This document shows positions 46,340 through 57,137 of a stretch of DNA of 64,000 nucleotides, piece by piece. The notes under the pieces are model-generated. The model saw only the letters and a program-made list of their open reading frames with translations, did not search any database and was not told the DNA's origin. Every line of letters begins with the position of its first letter. The stretch's first letter is position 1. The stretch is from Tubulanus polymorphus (taxonomy: Eukaryota > Nemertea > Palaeonemertea > Tubulaniformes > Tubulanidae): NCBI RefSeq assembly GCF_964204645.1, contig NC_134031.1, forward strand, positions 20,271,307 to 20,335,306. The letters run 5' to 3'. Position numbers and translations under genes: made by a program.

Positions 46340-48817
46340 CTGAAAACAAAAGAATTCGACGAAATGATTAAGATATAAACCCATTTTAAGAAGATGACGA
46401 TATTGCCGGGCGTCGTAGTTAAAAAGCAATGCCAAATCGATTCGATTATATCACAAATATCACCACAAGGCAAGTTGCTAATAATGTATAGCACTGAACT
46501 GAAGAAAAGATGAGATTAGTTAAATTCAATTGTTTTAACTCCGCTCATATCTGCTGGCAGCAACATTTCAAACGCAATAATTGTATCTACCGGCAACAAA
46601 ATTTGAACGTTTTCATTCCTCGAACTGCGACATTAATTTGGCAGTTTTATTTTTCCCTCAAAAAAAAAAAGGAAGAGCGACCAGAGTAACTGTGCCGCCA
46701 CCAGGATTCGAACCGGTGATCCCTGGATTGATGAGACCAGCGACCCGATGCTTACACCACTCGGCCGATACTCATCTCTACTCGAACTCATCAGATTTTT
46801 TTCCAAACAAATAAATTGAAAATATCAAGCATCAATAATCGGACGGAGTTACACGATGAGAATATCTCCGAATCGAAAGACTGAACTCGCTGCTTCGTCG
46901 CGCGACAACACTTCATCCAGTTAATGCCGAATGTGCGCTTAATCGGCTTGCGCGCAGGAGAGAGGGGGAAAACAAAAAAACAGTTTTCATTCCCGAAAGG
47001 AATTTCGCGTCGCCGAGTTCTTAGCACAATGACAGGAAAGATTAGATCGACGTTCTGGTGAAATATCGACAATCAATAGCCGCGCGCCGTCGACTAGTTT
47101 ACAGGAGCAACTGCGATCTTAGGACATGACGGAAAACTGACCATAACTTAACTGCGGAAAATCATAGCAAAATGTAAAGACTTTCGGTAGAGAGTCCAAT
47201 ACTGATCAATAAATCCACAACAGAATTGCAACTTCCTCGGTATAACAAAATTCATCCTTGAAAATACTATATTACAACATGATCTTACAGTAAAATGCTT
47301 TACAGTCACACCTATTATATGCGTTTATCTTTCATTCATATTCTCACATGTTGTTTATTTCTGCTGCTTATAAAGTTCATTCCATACATTATTCTACCTG
47401 TTGAGGCTGAAGTGACTCGGCGAAATCAATCGTACTTTCAAAGATGAATTTTGTTACAAGGTACATTTTGAGAAAATATTTGCAATCAAAGTTACATACT
47501 TTGGAATTCTGATAGCTTCCTGGGCTTTATGGAATTCAATGCAGATTTAGTTTCATGATCTTTTCAAAAGGTAACATTTGCCTTAACCGCGCATAATATC
47601 AAATACTGCACAAGTCTATATAACTGAATGATATCTGACGATGAAACCACATCAGTTGGATTCATTCCGGGAAATCCATAATCATAATCTGGATGTTAGA
47701 TCCACAGATTAAAGATAAATCCAGAGTCTGATTAAAGTTCTTTGTTGTTAAAAAGAAAGAAGATCTATAACCACCAACATCTGAAACATTGTGGTTGGAT
47801 TGATGATACCTGCAAAATGCTTCCATCATTTTGACTGAGTTGGCCCCCCTCATATCGGCTGCACAATTGAGGTTTCTATTTTTATGCATTTCTTACTAGT
47901 CATTACACCTCTGAAAACAGTTTCCTTACTTTAAGCACAAATCCCAGAATTCTGCAAAAATCATCAAATCAACAAAAAATGTTCTTAAGTCCTTCGTGTT
48001 TTCATCAAAATTTTTCAATGATAAAAAATGTCTTTTTGACAAACCTGTCTTGATTAAGTAATGTTTATGTTCATTTTCAATCCTTTGATTTGCAAAGAAG
48101 TTTTTTCAATTCTCCCATCATTTGAATCCAATTCATCACAATTTTCACTTCTTTTTATAATTTTTTTGCAATCCTTGCAAGGTTTTAATCACTCGAATAA
48201 TAAAAAAACTTTATTTCTATTTTTCCCTGTTCCCTTCCAGTTTAAAATGCCCAGCATAACAAAAAGAAATCTTTCAATTTTCTATTCGCCCTCCAACATT
48301 TTGTTGAAAAAATCTGTACTCCAGAAAAAGGCCAAGTTCAGCCAATAGCTTAAACTGTGCGAGGTTATTCAGTCATAGTTTTCCTTGTCAATAATATGAC
48401 ACGGACTGGTGTAAACTCAACAGGCTCAACTCAACTTTAAAATCATATTTCTCTTTTGCAACATGTATATTCATTTGTTTATTTTTAAATTCAATGTTTG
48501 CGGGTGCATTAGGAGATAATTTGTACAAATTGACGAAACAAGCGGAACCTCTGCATATCAAAGATTCAACACAAATTGACAAAGAGAAAAATAGCATTTT
48601 AAATCGACTTTATTAAATTAAATCTCTAAAGATGCGAGCGAGGTGAACTATTCGTAAACCCAAAATTCTAAATGTATATATCGCCAACAGGGATTATCAG
48701 TTAATCTTTACAGCTCTTTGATTTGTTGATATGTTTTGAAATAAATACACGAACATCTCATTTGTTTTTCATTGTGAATTCAGACGCTGAAGAAAATCTC
48801 CTCACGGCTGCTGCGCG
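46340..48817. other. non-coding interval upstream of the visible DARS2 exons
   Basis: Contains a minus-strand SINE (46679-46790) and a CpG-rich stretch at about 46820-47100 that could be a promoter or unrecognised exon. The remainder is AT-rich with only spurious open frames. The final ~100 bp (48720-48817) are the leader of the GPCR gene. Confidence 0.5.
46679..46790 (-). mobile_element. tRNA-derived SINE, 5' head
   Basis: On the minus strand GGCCGAGTGGTGTAAGC (A box) is followed by CAATCCAGGG and GGTTCGAATCCTGG (B box), then GTGGCGGCACAG and CTCTGGTCGC. The CAATCCAGGG-B box-CTGGTGGCG part equals the SINE at 52421. The flanks cannot form a tRNA acceptor stem, so this is a SINE and not a tRNA gene. 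Confidence 0.75.
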
Positions 48818-49738
48818 ATGAATTTTCTTCAAAATTCGTCGTCTTCGTATGTTACTACAAACTTTTACTTTAAACTTGTAGTAAGCCCAACAGAGTTGCG
48901 TGGAACATATTATTTGTGGTTTCATCTTCCGTTCTTGAGTCTCATTTTTATTTTCGGATTCATCGGTAATTTACTGATTGTAATCATTATGTTACAACGT
49001 AAACTATGGCGACATTCATTTAGCCGGATGTTCATTCAACTAGCGATCAGTGATTCTATCGTTCTCTGCATATATTTCTGCGTATTTATGAATGTATTGT
49101 CTGATGTGTTATATCAGTCTGTACTGATCAAACCATCGACACGATTTCAATGTATGTTCTACGAGTATTTCGCAATATCTTCTTTTACAATCAGCCCATG
49201 GATGTTGGTTCTAATAGCTACCGAGCGAATGTGCGTGGTTTGTTTTCCGTTTAGGGGTCCTCGTTTCTGGACAGTGAATACGGCTTCTAGATTGTGTTTA
49301 TCTGTTGTGTGTCTAGTGGCCCTGATTTACAGTTATCAGTTTGTGACTGTTGATTTCACCGTCGACGTTGGTTGTACGAGCAGCCAACGGAGCCCAATGT
49401 TTCGAATAATGCTCTTGTCTTTAGTTCCATTTTGTTTTCTAGTCACACTTTCATCGGTAACATCTGTAACTTTATTCAGAAGTCAGGAAAACAAAACTCA
49501 TGCATCGAAATACTCAAAACAAGTAACCAAGATGGTGTTTTTACTGTGCATGTTCTTCATGGTCACAACATTTCCCACTACTATTCTTGCCCCTTTTGTC
49601 TGGAACAATAACCAATTAAGATACATCTTCGGGGCTGTTTCAGACGTCCTTATGCTGAATTATTCATTAAATCTCTACATATATCTGATGTCGGGAAAAA
49701 ATTTCAGAAACGCATTACGCAATTTACTTTGTAAATAA
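48818..49738 (+). CDS. orphan rhodopsin-class GPCR, intronless
   Basis: A 306-residue seven-helix receptor at the cell surface; the ligand is unknown. Class A landmarks are a glycosylatable N-terminus (NSSSS), GFIGN in TM1 (N51), LAISD in TM2 (D79), C112 at the top of TM3 and C186 in ECL2 for the disulphide. TM3 ends ERM instead of DRY, followed by CVVCFPF. TM6 has TTFP with no CWxP Trp, and TM7 has LNLYIY in place of NPxxY, followed by a GKNFRNAL helix 8. ER-M with NLxxY resembles lineage-expanded peptide-type receptors of invertebrates. The single exon suggests an origin by retrotransposition or an old intronless subfamily. The 3' end has a decayed copy at 4909-4982. Confidence 0.88.
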   Translation: MNFLQNSSSSYVTTNFYFKLVVSPTELRGTYYLWFHLPFLSLIFIFGFIGNLLIVIIMLQRKLWRHSFSRMFIQLAISDSIVLCIYFCVFMNVLSDVLYQSVLIKPSTRFQCMFYEYFAISSFTISPWMLVLIATERMCVVCFPFRGPRFWTVNTASRLCLSVVCLVALIYSYQFVTVDFTVDVGCTSSQRSPMFRIMLLSLVPFCFLVTLSSVTSVTLFRSQENKTHASKYSKQVTKMVFLLCMFFMVTTFPTTILAPFVWNNNQLRYIFGAVSDVLMLNYSLNLYIYLMSGKNFRNALRNLLCK

Positions 49739-49878
49739 AAACCACCCCCAAATATGCTCTAGGCAGCCAACTGGTAGTAGTACACTAACATGCTTGATTC
49801 TAAAATAAGCACCTGAAATGCAGGTATGACATGTTCTCAAGCTGTGATTCAGATCCATAATTGCTCGGGACGACTATA

Positions 49879-50089
49879 GCCGCGATCACATGGAGACAAT
49901 TTGGCCCGGGCCAAATTGGAACGGGACAGGCTCGGGCCGAATTTGCCCCGTGCCTAATTAGAGAGCGCGTTCACACGTAAACCATTCACTCGATACTAAA
50001 CAATGCTCCTAAAAAGCGAAGTGGATCATTTCCGGTGCCAGTTGCAATCCAAATTTGGCCCGGGCCAAAAATGCTCGTGTGATCCCGGC
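49879..50089. mobile_element. foldback MITE with GGCCCGGGCC stems
   Basis: Begins GCCGCGATCACA and ends TGTGATCCCGGC, with inner arms ATTTGGCCCGGGCCAAATT on both sides. Four relatives occur here: 19988-20103 (short copy in a CDK5RAP2-like intron), 52335-52785 (interrupted by a SINE) and a remnant at 61565-61660. Confidence 0.7.
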
Positions 50090-51320
50090 TTATAACTCTA
50101 CATGACCAGTCACAAGAAATCGTTTGGTACTATTTGAAGCGGCTGTTAATGGCATATTGCGCTCGGGTCAGGCTTATTCCAGGAGTTTTGAGAAACTGAC
50201 TGCTTAGGATTCAAGGAGCACAACAACATTTTCGATATTACGCCGGGTATTATTTTTTCATCAGGGCCTCCTGCAGTAATAGCAATCGCGATATCCGATT
50301 ACGCTGAATTGACACTAGAAAATCACTAGGTAACCCACTACATCAACGTGGTAACAGGCCTAAAAGATCTTCAGTTGTTGAGACCATATTTTCTCCATTG
50401 CACGGTTCATTTTGCCCATACAACCATATTGAGTCGTTTTCAATGGTGAATGTATAACAATGGAAAGGCTATAATAGTAGTAATAATTCTAATATTTGCT
50501 GTAAAATGTCACAAGCAGTTAATATCCTTGTCCAGCTACATCGAGTCATCACAAAAAGTCCTCGGATGAAGAAAAAAGGTTCTGAATGCTAGGCTTTCAG
50601 GCTATAGAAAATGTTGTCGTCCGAAAGTGAAATCTCGTTTTAAAGAACGTATCATCGAAATACGAAAGATGTTCAAACTAATCCAGGATAACCAAATCAT
50701 TTAAAGAATTCTGTGCGATAAAAAAAATGCAGTATTACTCTGGTCAAAATGGTCACAAATACTGAAAATGGGTGTTTATATTCTTTCCGCACATCTTTGA
50801 AATCACCATAATCATTGAAAGTCTGATGCGGGTTAATGTTGTGACCACTGCTTATATTAAACTGGACTAAATCTAGAACGTTCTAAAATATGCAGTGCAA
50901 ATCAGGATTTATCATTTTTCGAATTTGCTTACAACACGACGGACAGACAGCTTCATAAATATTAAACCACTCGACGGGAATGAAATTTTACCCTTCGCGA
51001 GGACGACGACATTTCATAACTTTCGTGAAAAACGCGTTTCCGAAGTTAATGTCTCTCGGTGCCATTTCGCTGTCACGTGATAAATCTCTCGAGATGAAAA
51101 CCGGATGATACTCGCTTGTTTGTTCTCCGTGGTTGAAAAAAAAATATGCGCGCCGAAACTGGAAGCTTACCACGTGTACAAATAATTGCTTTAGAAAATC
51201 CCATTTATTCCGAGTGTGTGTGTGTATTGCAAAAGCAGAAACGGTTTGTTGAGATTGGGTTTTTACAGTCGGTTTACCTGTTGTAATCATCTACACTATC
51301 TTTCATAGAATATCTCAATG

Positions 51321-51825
51321 TCTCTCCTCTCTCTCCCCCTCTCTTCTCTCTCCCTCTCTCCTTTCCCCTCCCCCTCTCTAATCTCTCCCTCTCTCCTCTC
51401 TCCTCTTCCCTCTTTCTCCTCTCTCCCCCTCTCTCCTCCCTCTCTCCTCTCTATCTCCTCACTCTCCCTCTCTCCTCACTCTCCCCTTCTCCTTTCCCCT
51501 CCCCCTCTCTAATCTCTCCATCTCTCCTCCCCCTCTCTAATCTCTCCCTCTCTCCCCCTCTCCTTTCCCCTCCCCCTCTCTAATCTCTCCCTCTCTCCTC
51601 TCTCCTCTCCCCTCTTTCTCCTCTCTCCTCTCTATCTCCTCTCTCCCTCTCTCCTCCCCCTTCCCTCTCTAATCTCTCCCTCTCTCCTCTCCCCTCTTTC
51701 TCCTCTCTCCCCCTCTCTCCTCTCTATCTCCTCTCTCCCTCTCTCCTCACTCTCCCTCTCTCCTTTCCCCTCCCCTCTCTAATCTCTCCCTCTCTCATCT
51801 CTCCTCTCTCTCCTTCTCTCCATCA
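51321..51825. repeat. ~500-nt pyrimidine-rich tract without G
   Basis: The plus strand is almost all C and T with sparse A and no G. Higher-order units such as CTTTCCCCTCCCCCTCTCTA and ATCTCTCCCTCTCTCCTCTC recur at about 70-130 bp. Strand asymmetry of this length favours triplex (H-DNA) formation. Confidence 0.9.
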
Positions 51826-52334
51826 GAAATAAATGCCAAATCACAAATGCCCACGCGCTGTCATCTGCATGCGTAGCCACCATTTAAAGGTCGATCGATG
51901 TAGATCTCGATCAGGAAATGAGCTCAGAATTCGTGAACAGAAACCTAATCTAGTTTTTATTTCGTCGGTGAACAAACAAATGTCACCGGTCCCCGCTAAG
52001 TTTGTTGTCCGCAAACGCGGCCTGTTGACTCAACGCACCGCGCGAACTTGATTCTAGCGCGGAACGAAGAAGAGATCGCTGTACGAAGTTTGATGGAAGA
52101 TGATAGCAGCTGATGAAAGCACTTAATTCCAATTAGCAAATACGATCGCGATGATTGGGGGAAGATCATCGAAGTTGATATGTTGTATTTTGCAAGAGAC
52201 GGTTTTTCATATTCCGATCCGTCAACTTCGTGTTCGTCTTGTTTCGCCGCTAACGAACGAACGTAGAGAGAATGTTTGAAACATACATTAGACAATGGTC
52301 TGAACACACTGTGTCAGATATAAGGTCCAGGCCA

Positions 52335-52785
52335 ACTGATCACACATGATGCCAAATGGGCCCGTGTCTGTTTGACACGGATCAGGCCCGAGCCAAATTA
52401 TAGGGTTTAAATCATTGCGTCAATCCAGGGTTTATGGGTTCAAACCCTGGTGGCGACAGAGTTTCTTGGTCGAAGGTTCTTCTCTGGTCTCTCCCCCCCC
52501 CCATTCGGAAGAAGAAACATCGAACCGGCTTATAATGCCCTGCGTGGCGCTTAGCGGGTTGAGGGGGTAAAAGAAAAAATCATTGCGTTCGAATTGTGAA
52601 TGGTTCCGGGAAGTGGCTCATTGTTTATTATCAAGTGAGTGATTTACGTATATTAAATGATAAATTGCTTAAACTAATCGAAGTGAGTCACTCCCGGAAC
52701 CAGTTGCAATTCACTGGAAATCATTCGACCCGTGCTAGAATTTGGCTCGGGCAAAAAAACATTTGTATCATCGCGGCTTTTGTAT
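52335..52785. mobile_element. foldback MITE copy interrupted by a SINE
   Basis: Left end CTGATCACACATGATGCCAAATGGGCCCG and right end GGCTCGGGCAAAAAA...ATCATCGCGGC belong to the family at 49879; internal AGTGGCTCATT and GTGAGTCACTCCCGGAACC form arms. The SINE at 52421-52576 splits it. Confidence 0.65.
52421..52576 (+). mobile_element. tRNA-derived SINE inserted in a MITE, with 12-bp target duplication
   Basis: The body contains a pol III B box (GGTTCAAACCC) followed by CTGGTGGCGAC, a GTTCTTCTCTGGTCTC segment and the tail GGCGCTTAGCGGGTTGAGG. It is flanked by AAATCATTGCGT at 52409-52420 and 52577-52588, an exact target-site duplication. The 5' (A box) part of the tRNA head is missing, as in a truncated insertion. 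The host MITE continues on both sides. Confidence 0.8.
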
Positions 52786-54351
52786 CACATCATCGCTGAA
52801 GCCCGCCCAATTGATAAAAACAAATTTGAACTAAATTTGGCAACCACATCCGCGGTTAAAGGGTTAATCGATATAAAAATTGATCCGAATAACGATTAAT
52901 ACACAAACATACACAGATTGTAAACAGATGACGATAAATTGATGATGAAATAATGATCCATAACTAAAGAATCAGCGAGCAGTGAGCGGTTAGTGATTGA
53001 TGATGTACGTTCGTCGAGAAACGCAGGATATCGATTTCTCAGTTCGGATAATCAACTGACCGATATTAAAGAGGGCGTGACCTGTTCGCGACTAGAAATC
53101 TCAACCCATCATCGGTTTGTTCGTTTCGACGACCACTTTGGAAAAATGGCGATTTATTCACATTCCAACCATTTCCAGCATACATGGAGCAAAACTATAT
53201 ATAAGTATTTACAAATATTTACAAAAAATCGAAAACTTTTGAAAATTAACAAAGTAAATGCAGTTGCGGTACTGATACTTTTAAATACTGATTGAATTTT
53301 CAAATATAGCAACAAAATTTCTAATTTTTGTTCTAAGACATAAAGTTGAATGCCTCTGTCAACCTCAACACAGGTTTCAGTCCTCATATTAACCTTATTT
53401 TTAATAAGTTCTAAACAAATTTCTAGGCTTTACTCAAGTCAAATTATAACCATGAAAATTTGTCCCATTTACGAGCTATATCTGAGTTAGATGGTGATTC
53501 ATATATAGGAGTGGAAAAATTGGAATTCTCAAGAGAACCGATCTTACGGTAATCTGAGTTGATCAGATCAAATTTTGAACGAAGCCCAGTGGATGGAATA
53601 CGCACAGTTCCAAGACATGAAACTGACCAGTCCATGGTGGTTTAGGTGATCTGTATGACGCATTAGTACCGGCTGCCATCGCGACTGATGTGATGGATGG
53701 ACTCAGTCACCTGTTTGTTATAGCATTGAACCGATGAAAGCATCTGTCATCAGGAGACTGCACAAATCTGTCCCTCGCATGGCGCAGATAACCATTACAT
53801 CGAAGAGCAACGACTCTCAGGTCCTGACTCCGGTTATTGCGTGTGTCCGCAGCTTAATTACTCGCGGGGATCAGAAAGATCTGTCTATGTGATTAGCTTT
53901 ACCCTGGTAACCGACAGACAATACTTCATCGGTTCCTAACCTAGACTAAACTTAGTTACGAATAATGACTTAAATGTCAAATAAAAAATTTAGCTGCAAT
54001 GCAGCGATCAAGGGTTTTTTGCCTAACAGCATCACTAATATGCGTATCTTTGTAATATGTAAACCTGGGTGGATTATTACCTAGATTCTTTACAAACCTA
54101 TACAAATTACATTAGACCCAGGGGGATGATCTGAGGGGGTCAATGAGTATTGGGTTAAGTAAAATCCTAGAAGATTTGGTTGAAATCCATAAAATGATAA
54201 TCTAAATCTAAGCTTGATCCACCCCTGGTAATCCATTTAAAAACAAATCATTGATAAATTTTGTATGATTTATGATTTGTATGATTCATTAATCATAAAT
54301 ATCTATCAAACATTTTTTTGAGTTTATGACAGGTAAACTTGAAATCAATGG

Positions 54352-55296
54352 TTATTTGCCAGAATTTCTACAGCGGATTTTCATACAGAAATATTCACGA
54401 ATTTCTCGTCCCAGTAAAAGGTATACGTAAAAATTTACCACGTAGTTACCAAGTAAAAACTGAACAAATATGTCATGTAGAAAATCTCTCTGTTCCGTTG
54501 AGATTGGTAACAATGAAGTAATAGCAGATGGAAGTGTAAATATAGCAAATGCGAGTGAAACTGTTACAAGCATTATTGTTGTACATTTTGATTTTGTTGT
54601 TTTCTGATCGGAAGAAACCATTTTTGAACCTCTGAATAACTGAACTATTATAATAGAATTTGATGTTATGATGAAAGATAAAGGTAAAATAAGAATGTGA
54701 ATGACAATTATGGAGAAAAGTGTTATTTGGTCTGATAATTTGTAGTAACATCCGAAAAACTGGTCAGAAACATACATCGACAAAATAGGTGTGAAACATA
54801 TCAGCAGTACATTTACTGCAGTAATTATCAGTATAATGAATCTAGCGAATGTCGGTGTACATATCAAACGAGATGTGAACGGAAAGAGAACAACTGCCAC
54901 TCGTTCAAGAGATATCGCTACTATCAACCACAAACTATTACAGGCTGCAAGGTCCATTATAAATTCATAGATTTGACAACTGATCAGTGAATTCATCATG
55001 AATATAGGACCATCTTTAACGTGCGAGAGAATAAACTGTAAAATAGGCATCAGTGCAACATTTATACAGTGTATGGAATCACTGATTGACAAAACAACAA
55101 GATAGTTAGCGTAAGATAAACTGCGGAATCTACGACTTATCATTATGAGGAAAGTAGCTGAATTTCCGAAGGCTCCAAACAGGAATGGCAGAATGACCAG
55201 TGTCACAGTACGGTAGATTCCAGACTTGTTCACCACAGACATTAGAACGATGTAACTGTTATAAGATCGACCGATCTGAATCTGAGTTGAATTCAT
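54352..55296 (-). CDS. second orphan rhodopsin-class GPCR, intronless
   Basis: A 314-residue seven-helix receptor, start ATG at 55294-55296. Landmarks: N-terminal NST and NKS sites, FGAFGN in TM1 (N45), LSISD in TM2 (D73), C107 and C183 for the disulphide, TM3 end LERVAVVLFPF (ERV instead of DRY), TLP in TM6, NFYVY (288-292) in place of NPxxY, and a GREIREYF helix 8. It shares ISDSI and ER..VV.FPF with the receptor at 48818 on the opposite strand, so both probably belong to one divergent subfamily. Its leader overlaps a degenerate CTGACTGTCTGAGTGTG-type repeat (55325-55475). Confidence 0.88.
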   Translation of the reverse strand: MNSTQIQIGRSYNSYIVLMSVVNKSGIYRTVTLVILPFLFGAFGNSATFLIMISRRFRSLSYANYLVVLSISDSIHCINVALMPILQFILSHVKDGPIFMMNSLISCQIYEFIMDLAACNSLWLIVAISLERVAVVLFPFTSRLICTPTFARFIILIITAVNVLLICFTPILSMYVSDQFFGCYYKLSDQITLFSIIVIHILILPLSFIITSNSIIIVQLFRGSKMVSSDQKTTKSKCTTIMLVTVSLAFAIFTLPSAITSLLPISTEQRDFLHDIFVQFLLGNYVVNFYVYLLLGREIREYFCMKIRCRNSGK

Positions 55297-55324
55297 GATT
55301 AATGAGGATCAAATGAGTATGTTG

Positions 55325-55475
55325 AGTGTTTAGGTGTCCTAGCTGACTGAGAGTGTACTGACTGGACTGTCTGAGTGTGCCGACTGTCTGAGTGTGCTGA
55401 CTGTCTGAGAGTGTGTTGACTCTCTGAGACTGTACAGACTGCCTGAGAGTGTCTGAGACTGTTCTGGAACTGACA
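55325..55475. repeat. degenerate ~20-bp repeat upstream of a GPCR
   Basis: CTGACTGTCTGAGTGTG and related CTGAGAGTGTCTGAGACTG units fill the region just upstream of the receptor start at 55296. Confidence 0.65.
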
Positions 55476-55761
55476 ATGTCTTCCCACGTATTGGAAAATT
55501 AATCCAATTTCAACATAAAGAAATCATTATAAAGTCTACAGTGTATTTCTAAGATTTATCATTGACAGCGAATAGAAAATGAATTCTCAGAAATAGACTC
55601 AGATTTCGTTAAAGTTTATTATCACGTAAAATATAAATATAACTTGATCACATATAGATATACATTATACAAAATATCTAACAGTAAAATATCTGAACAC
55701 CTCGGAAAATGTCTATTAGTTCTATACAGAGAAAACACAGGTGACAATAGCATCAGTTCAT

Positions 55762-56093
55762 GAGAGAAATCCCACAATAACGAAGCCAAGATTGAAAAAT
55801 TCTATATCAGAATGATGTACAGTACAGAATGATGTACAGTACAGAATGATGTACAGTACAGAATGATGTACAGTACAGAATGGTGTACAGTACAGAATGG
55901 TGTACAGTACAGAATGATGTACAGTACAGAATGATGTACAGTACAGAATGGTGAACAGTACACAATGGTGTACAGTACACAATGGTGTACAGTACACAAT
56001 GATGTACAGTACAGAATGATGTACAGTACAGAATGATGTACATTCTGATATAGAATTTTTCAATCTTGGCTTCGTTATTGTGGGATTTCTCTC
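55762..56093. mobile_element. TIR element packed with a 17-bp satellite
   Basis: Perfect 53-bp terminal inverted repeats (55762-55814 and 56041-56093, starting GAGAGAAATCCCACAATAAC) enclose about 13 copies of ATGTACAGTACAGAATG with single-base variants. The outermost TIR bases recur alone at ~34406-34424 (ATTGTGGGATTTCTCTCGT), so a family is present. Long open frames inside are artefacts of the repeat. Confidence 0.8.
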
Positions 56094-56384
56094 GTAAACA
56101 TCATACACGGATATTGTGTATCTTCTCCTCTAAGCATCAGTTCATTATTCGACCACATTGCGGGAGAAAGAGTGAAATGTGAAAAAAAAGGAGTACGTAG
56201 ACTAAAAGATAGAGAGTGAGGTTCGGGAGGCGGTGTCTTATCGTCGGACTAAATCAGTGTGATAAAGTGCAAATAAGATTGTTTTTATAGATCAGTCAAG
56301 CGTGTTCTAACATGTTTCGCAGATGCCGCCGTTAATCCTTTGTTTCGTACAAATGTCACGGATTCTGCCGGCGACGCTTTTTAG

Positions 56385-56532
56385 ACGACATCCGTGTTTA
56401 ACTATGTCGACCGCTGGAACGCGATGATTATCAGACTTCATCAGTCTTACACCGACGATGACCAACTACATTACGTTCGTTTCATCAAAGGTCGACTTCC
56501 ATCTGAGTGCATGAGAACAAATAGACTAATAG
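56385..56532 (+). other. possible isolated coding exon
   Basis: A frame open for 49 codons lies between an acceptor-like GACGCTTTTTAG and a strong donor AATAG|GTAAGTCG. It would encode TSVFNYVDRWNAMIIRLHQS followed by YTDDDQLHYVRFIKG. An internal ATG at 56424 has G at -3, so it could also be a first exon. CpG content matches the coding exons of the other genes. No partner exon or family was recognised. Confidence 0.25.
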
Positions 56533-56737
56533 GTAAGTCGTGATGAGTTTTTCTCGAAGCCGTGAAATGCAATCCGGTTATCAGATATTCGATGATTCCC
56601 ACTCATTCACAAACGTTATTATCCTATCCATCCTTTTTAGAGACAAGCTTTGCGATATGATATTATCAGTACTGGTCAAGCAACTGGTTTTCAATAGCTG
56701 TATGTAATACGGGACCTGCTTCCACACTTTTCTTTTA

Positions 56738-57011
56738 AGTTTGAATCTAAAGACTGACCAGGGAGGTGGGAGTCACTCCCCAGTTTGAATCTAAAGACTG
56801 ACCAGGGAGGTGGGAGTCACTCCCCAGTTTGAATCTAAAGACTGACCAGGGAGGTGGGAGTCACTCCCCAGTTTGAATCTAAAGACTGACCAGGGAGGTG
56901 GGAGTCACTCCCAAGTTTGAATCTAAAGACTGACCAGGGAGGTGGGAGTCACTCCCCAGTTCGAATCTAAAGACTAACCAGGGAGGTGGGAGTCACTCCC
57001 ACCTCCCTGGT
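56738..57011. repeat. 44-bp tandem array ending in a perfect palindrome
   Basis: Six copies of a unit starting AGTTTGAATCTAAAGACTGA and ending GGTGGGAGTCACTCCCC, nearly identical. The last copy runs into ACTCCCACCTCCCTGGT, so 56977-57011 is a 17-bp-arm palindrome with one central base. Confidence 0.9.
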
Positions 57012-57137
57012 CTGACTTGGCGTATGTTGACTGCACACTGATTTCCAGCAATTGAGCTCGATCCAGCCAGTTGCTTTCTGATCACTTAGACAATAAACTT
57101 AAATCATTACGAATATACATATTTCAACTGGTACAAT

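Larger units (their letters stand above)
49739..54351. other. gene-free, repeat-rich interval
   Basis: Besides the listed MITEs, SINE and pyrimidine tract, 50100-51300 and 52800-54350 show AT-rich sequence with short spurious open frames only. A CpG-richer patch at about 51840-52310 is open in both orientations and may be an unrecognised exon or promoter. Confidence 0.5.

Noticed and set aside
46690-46780. tRNA gene on the minus strand
   Set aside because: A and B boxes are present, but the flanks do not form an acceptor stem and the sequence matches a dispersed SINE.
51318-51512. 64-codon Ser/Leu/Pro frame
   Set aside because: Translation of a C/T-only low-complexity tract.
52000-52307. 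DARS2 N-terminal exon with a mitochondrial-like leader on the minus strand
   Set aside because: The frame has no ATG start in place, no donor of quality, and no DARS2 similarity.
55758-56108. Open frames of 65-116 codons on the minus strand (SFCTVHH-type repeats)
   Set aside because: They are translations of a 17-bp satellite inside a TIR element; the repeat has few stops in several frames.
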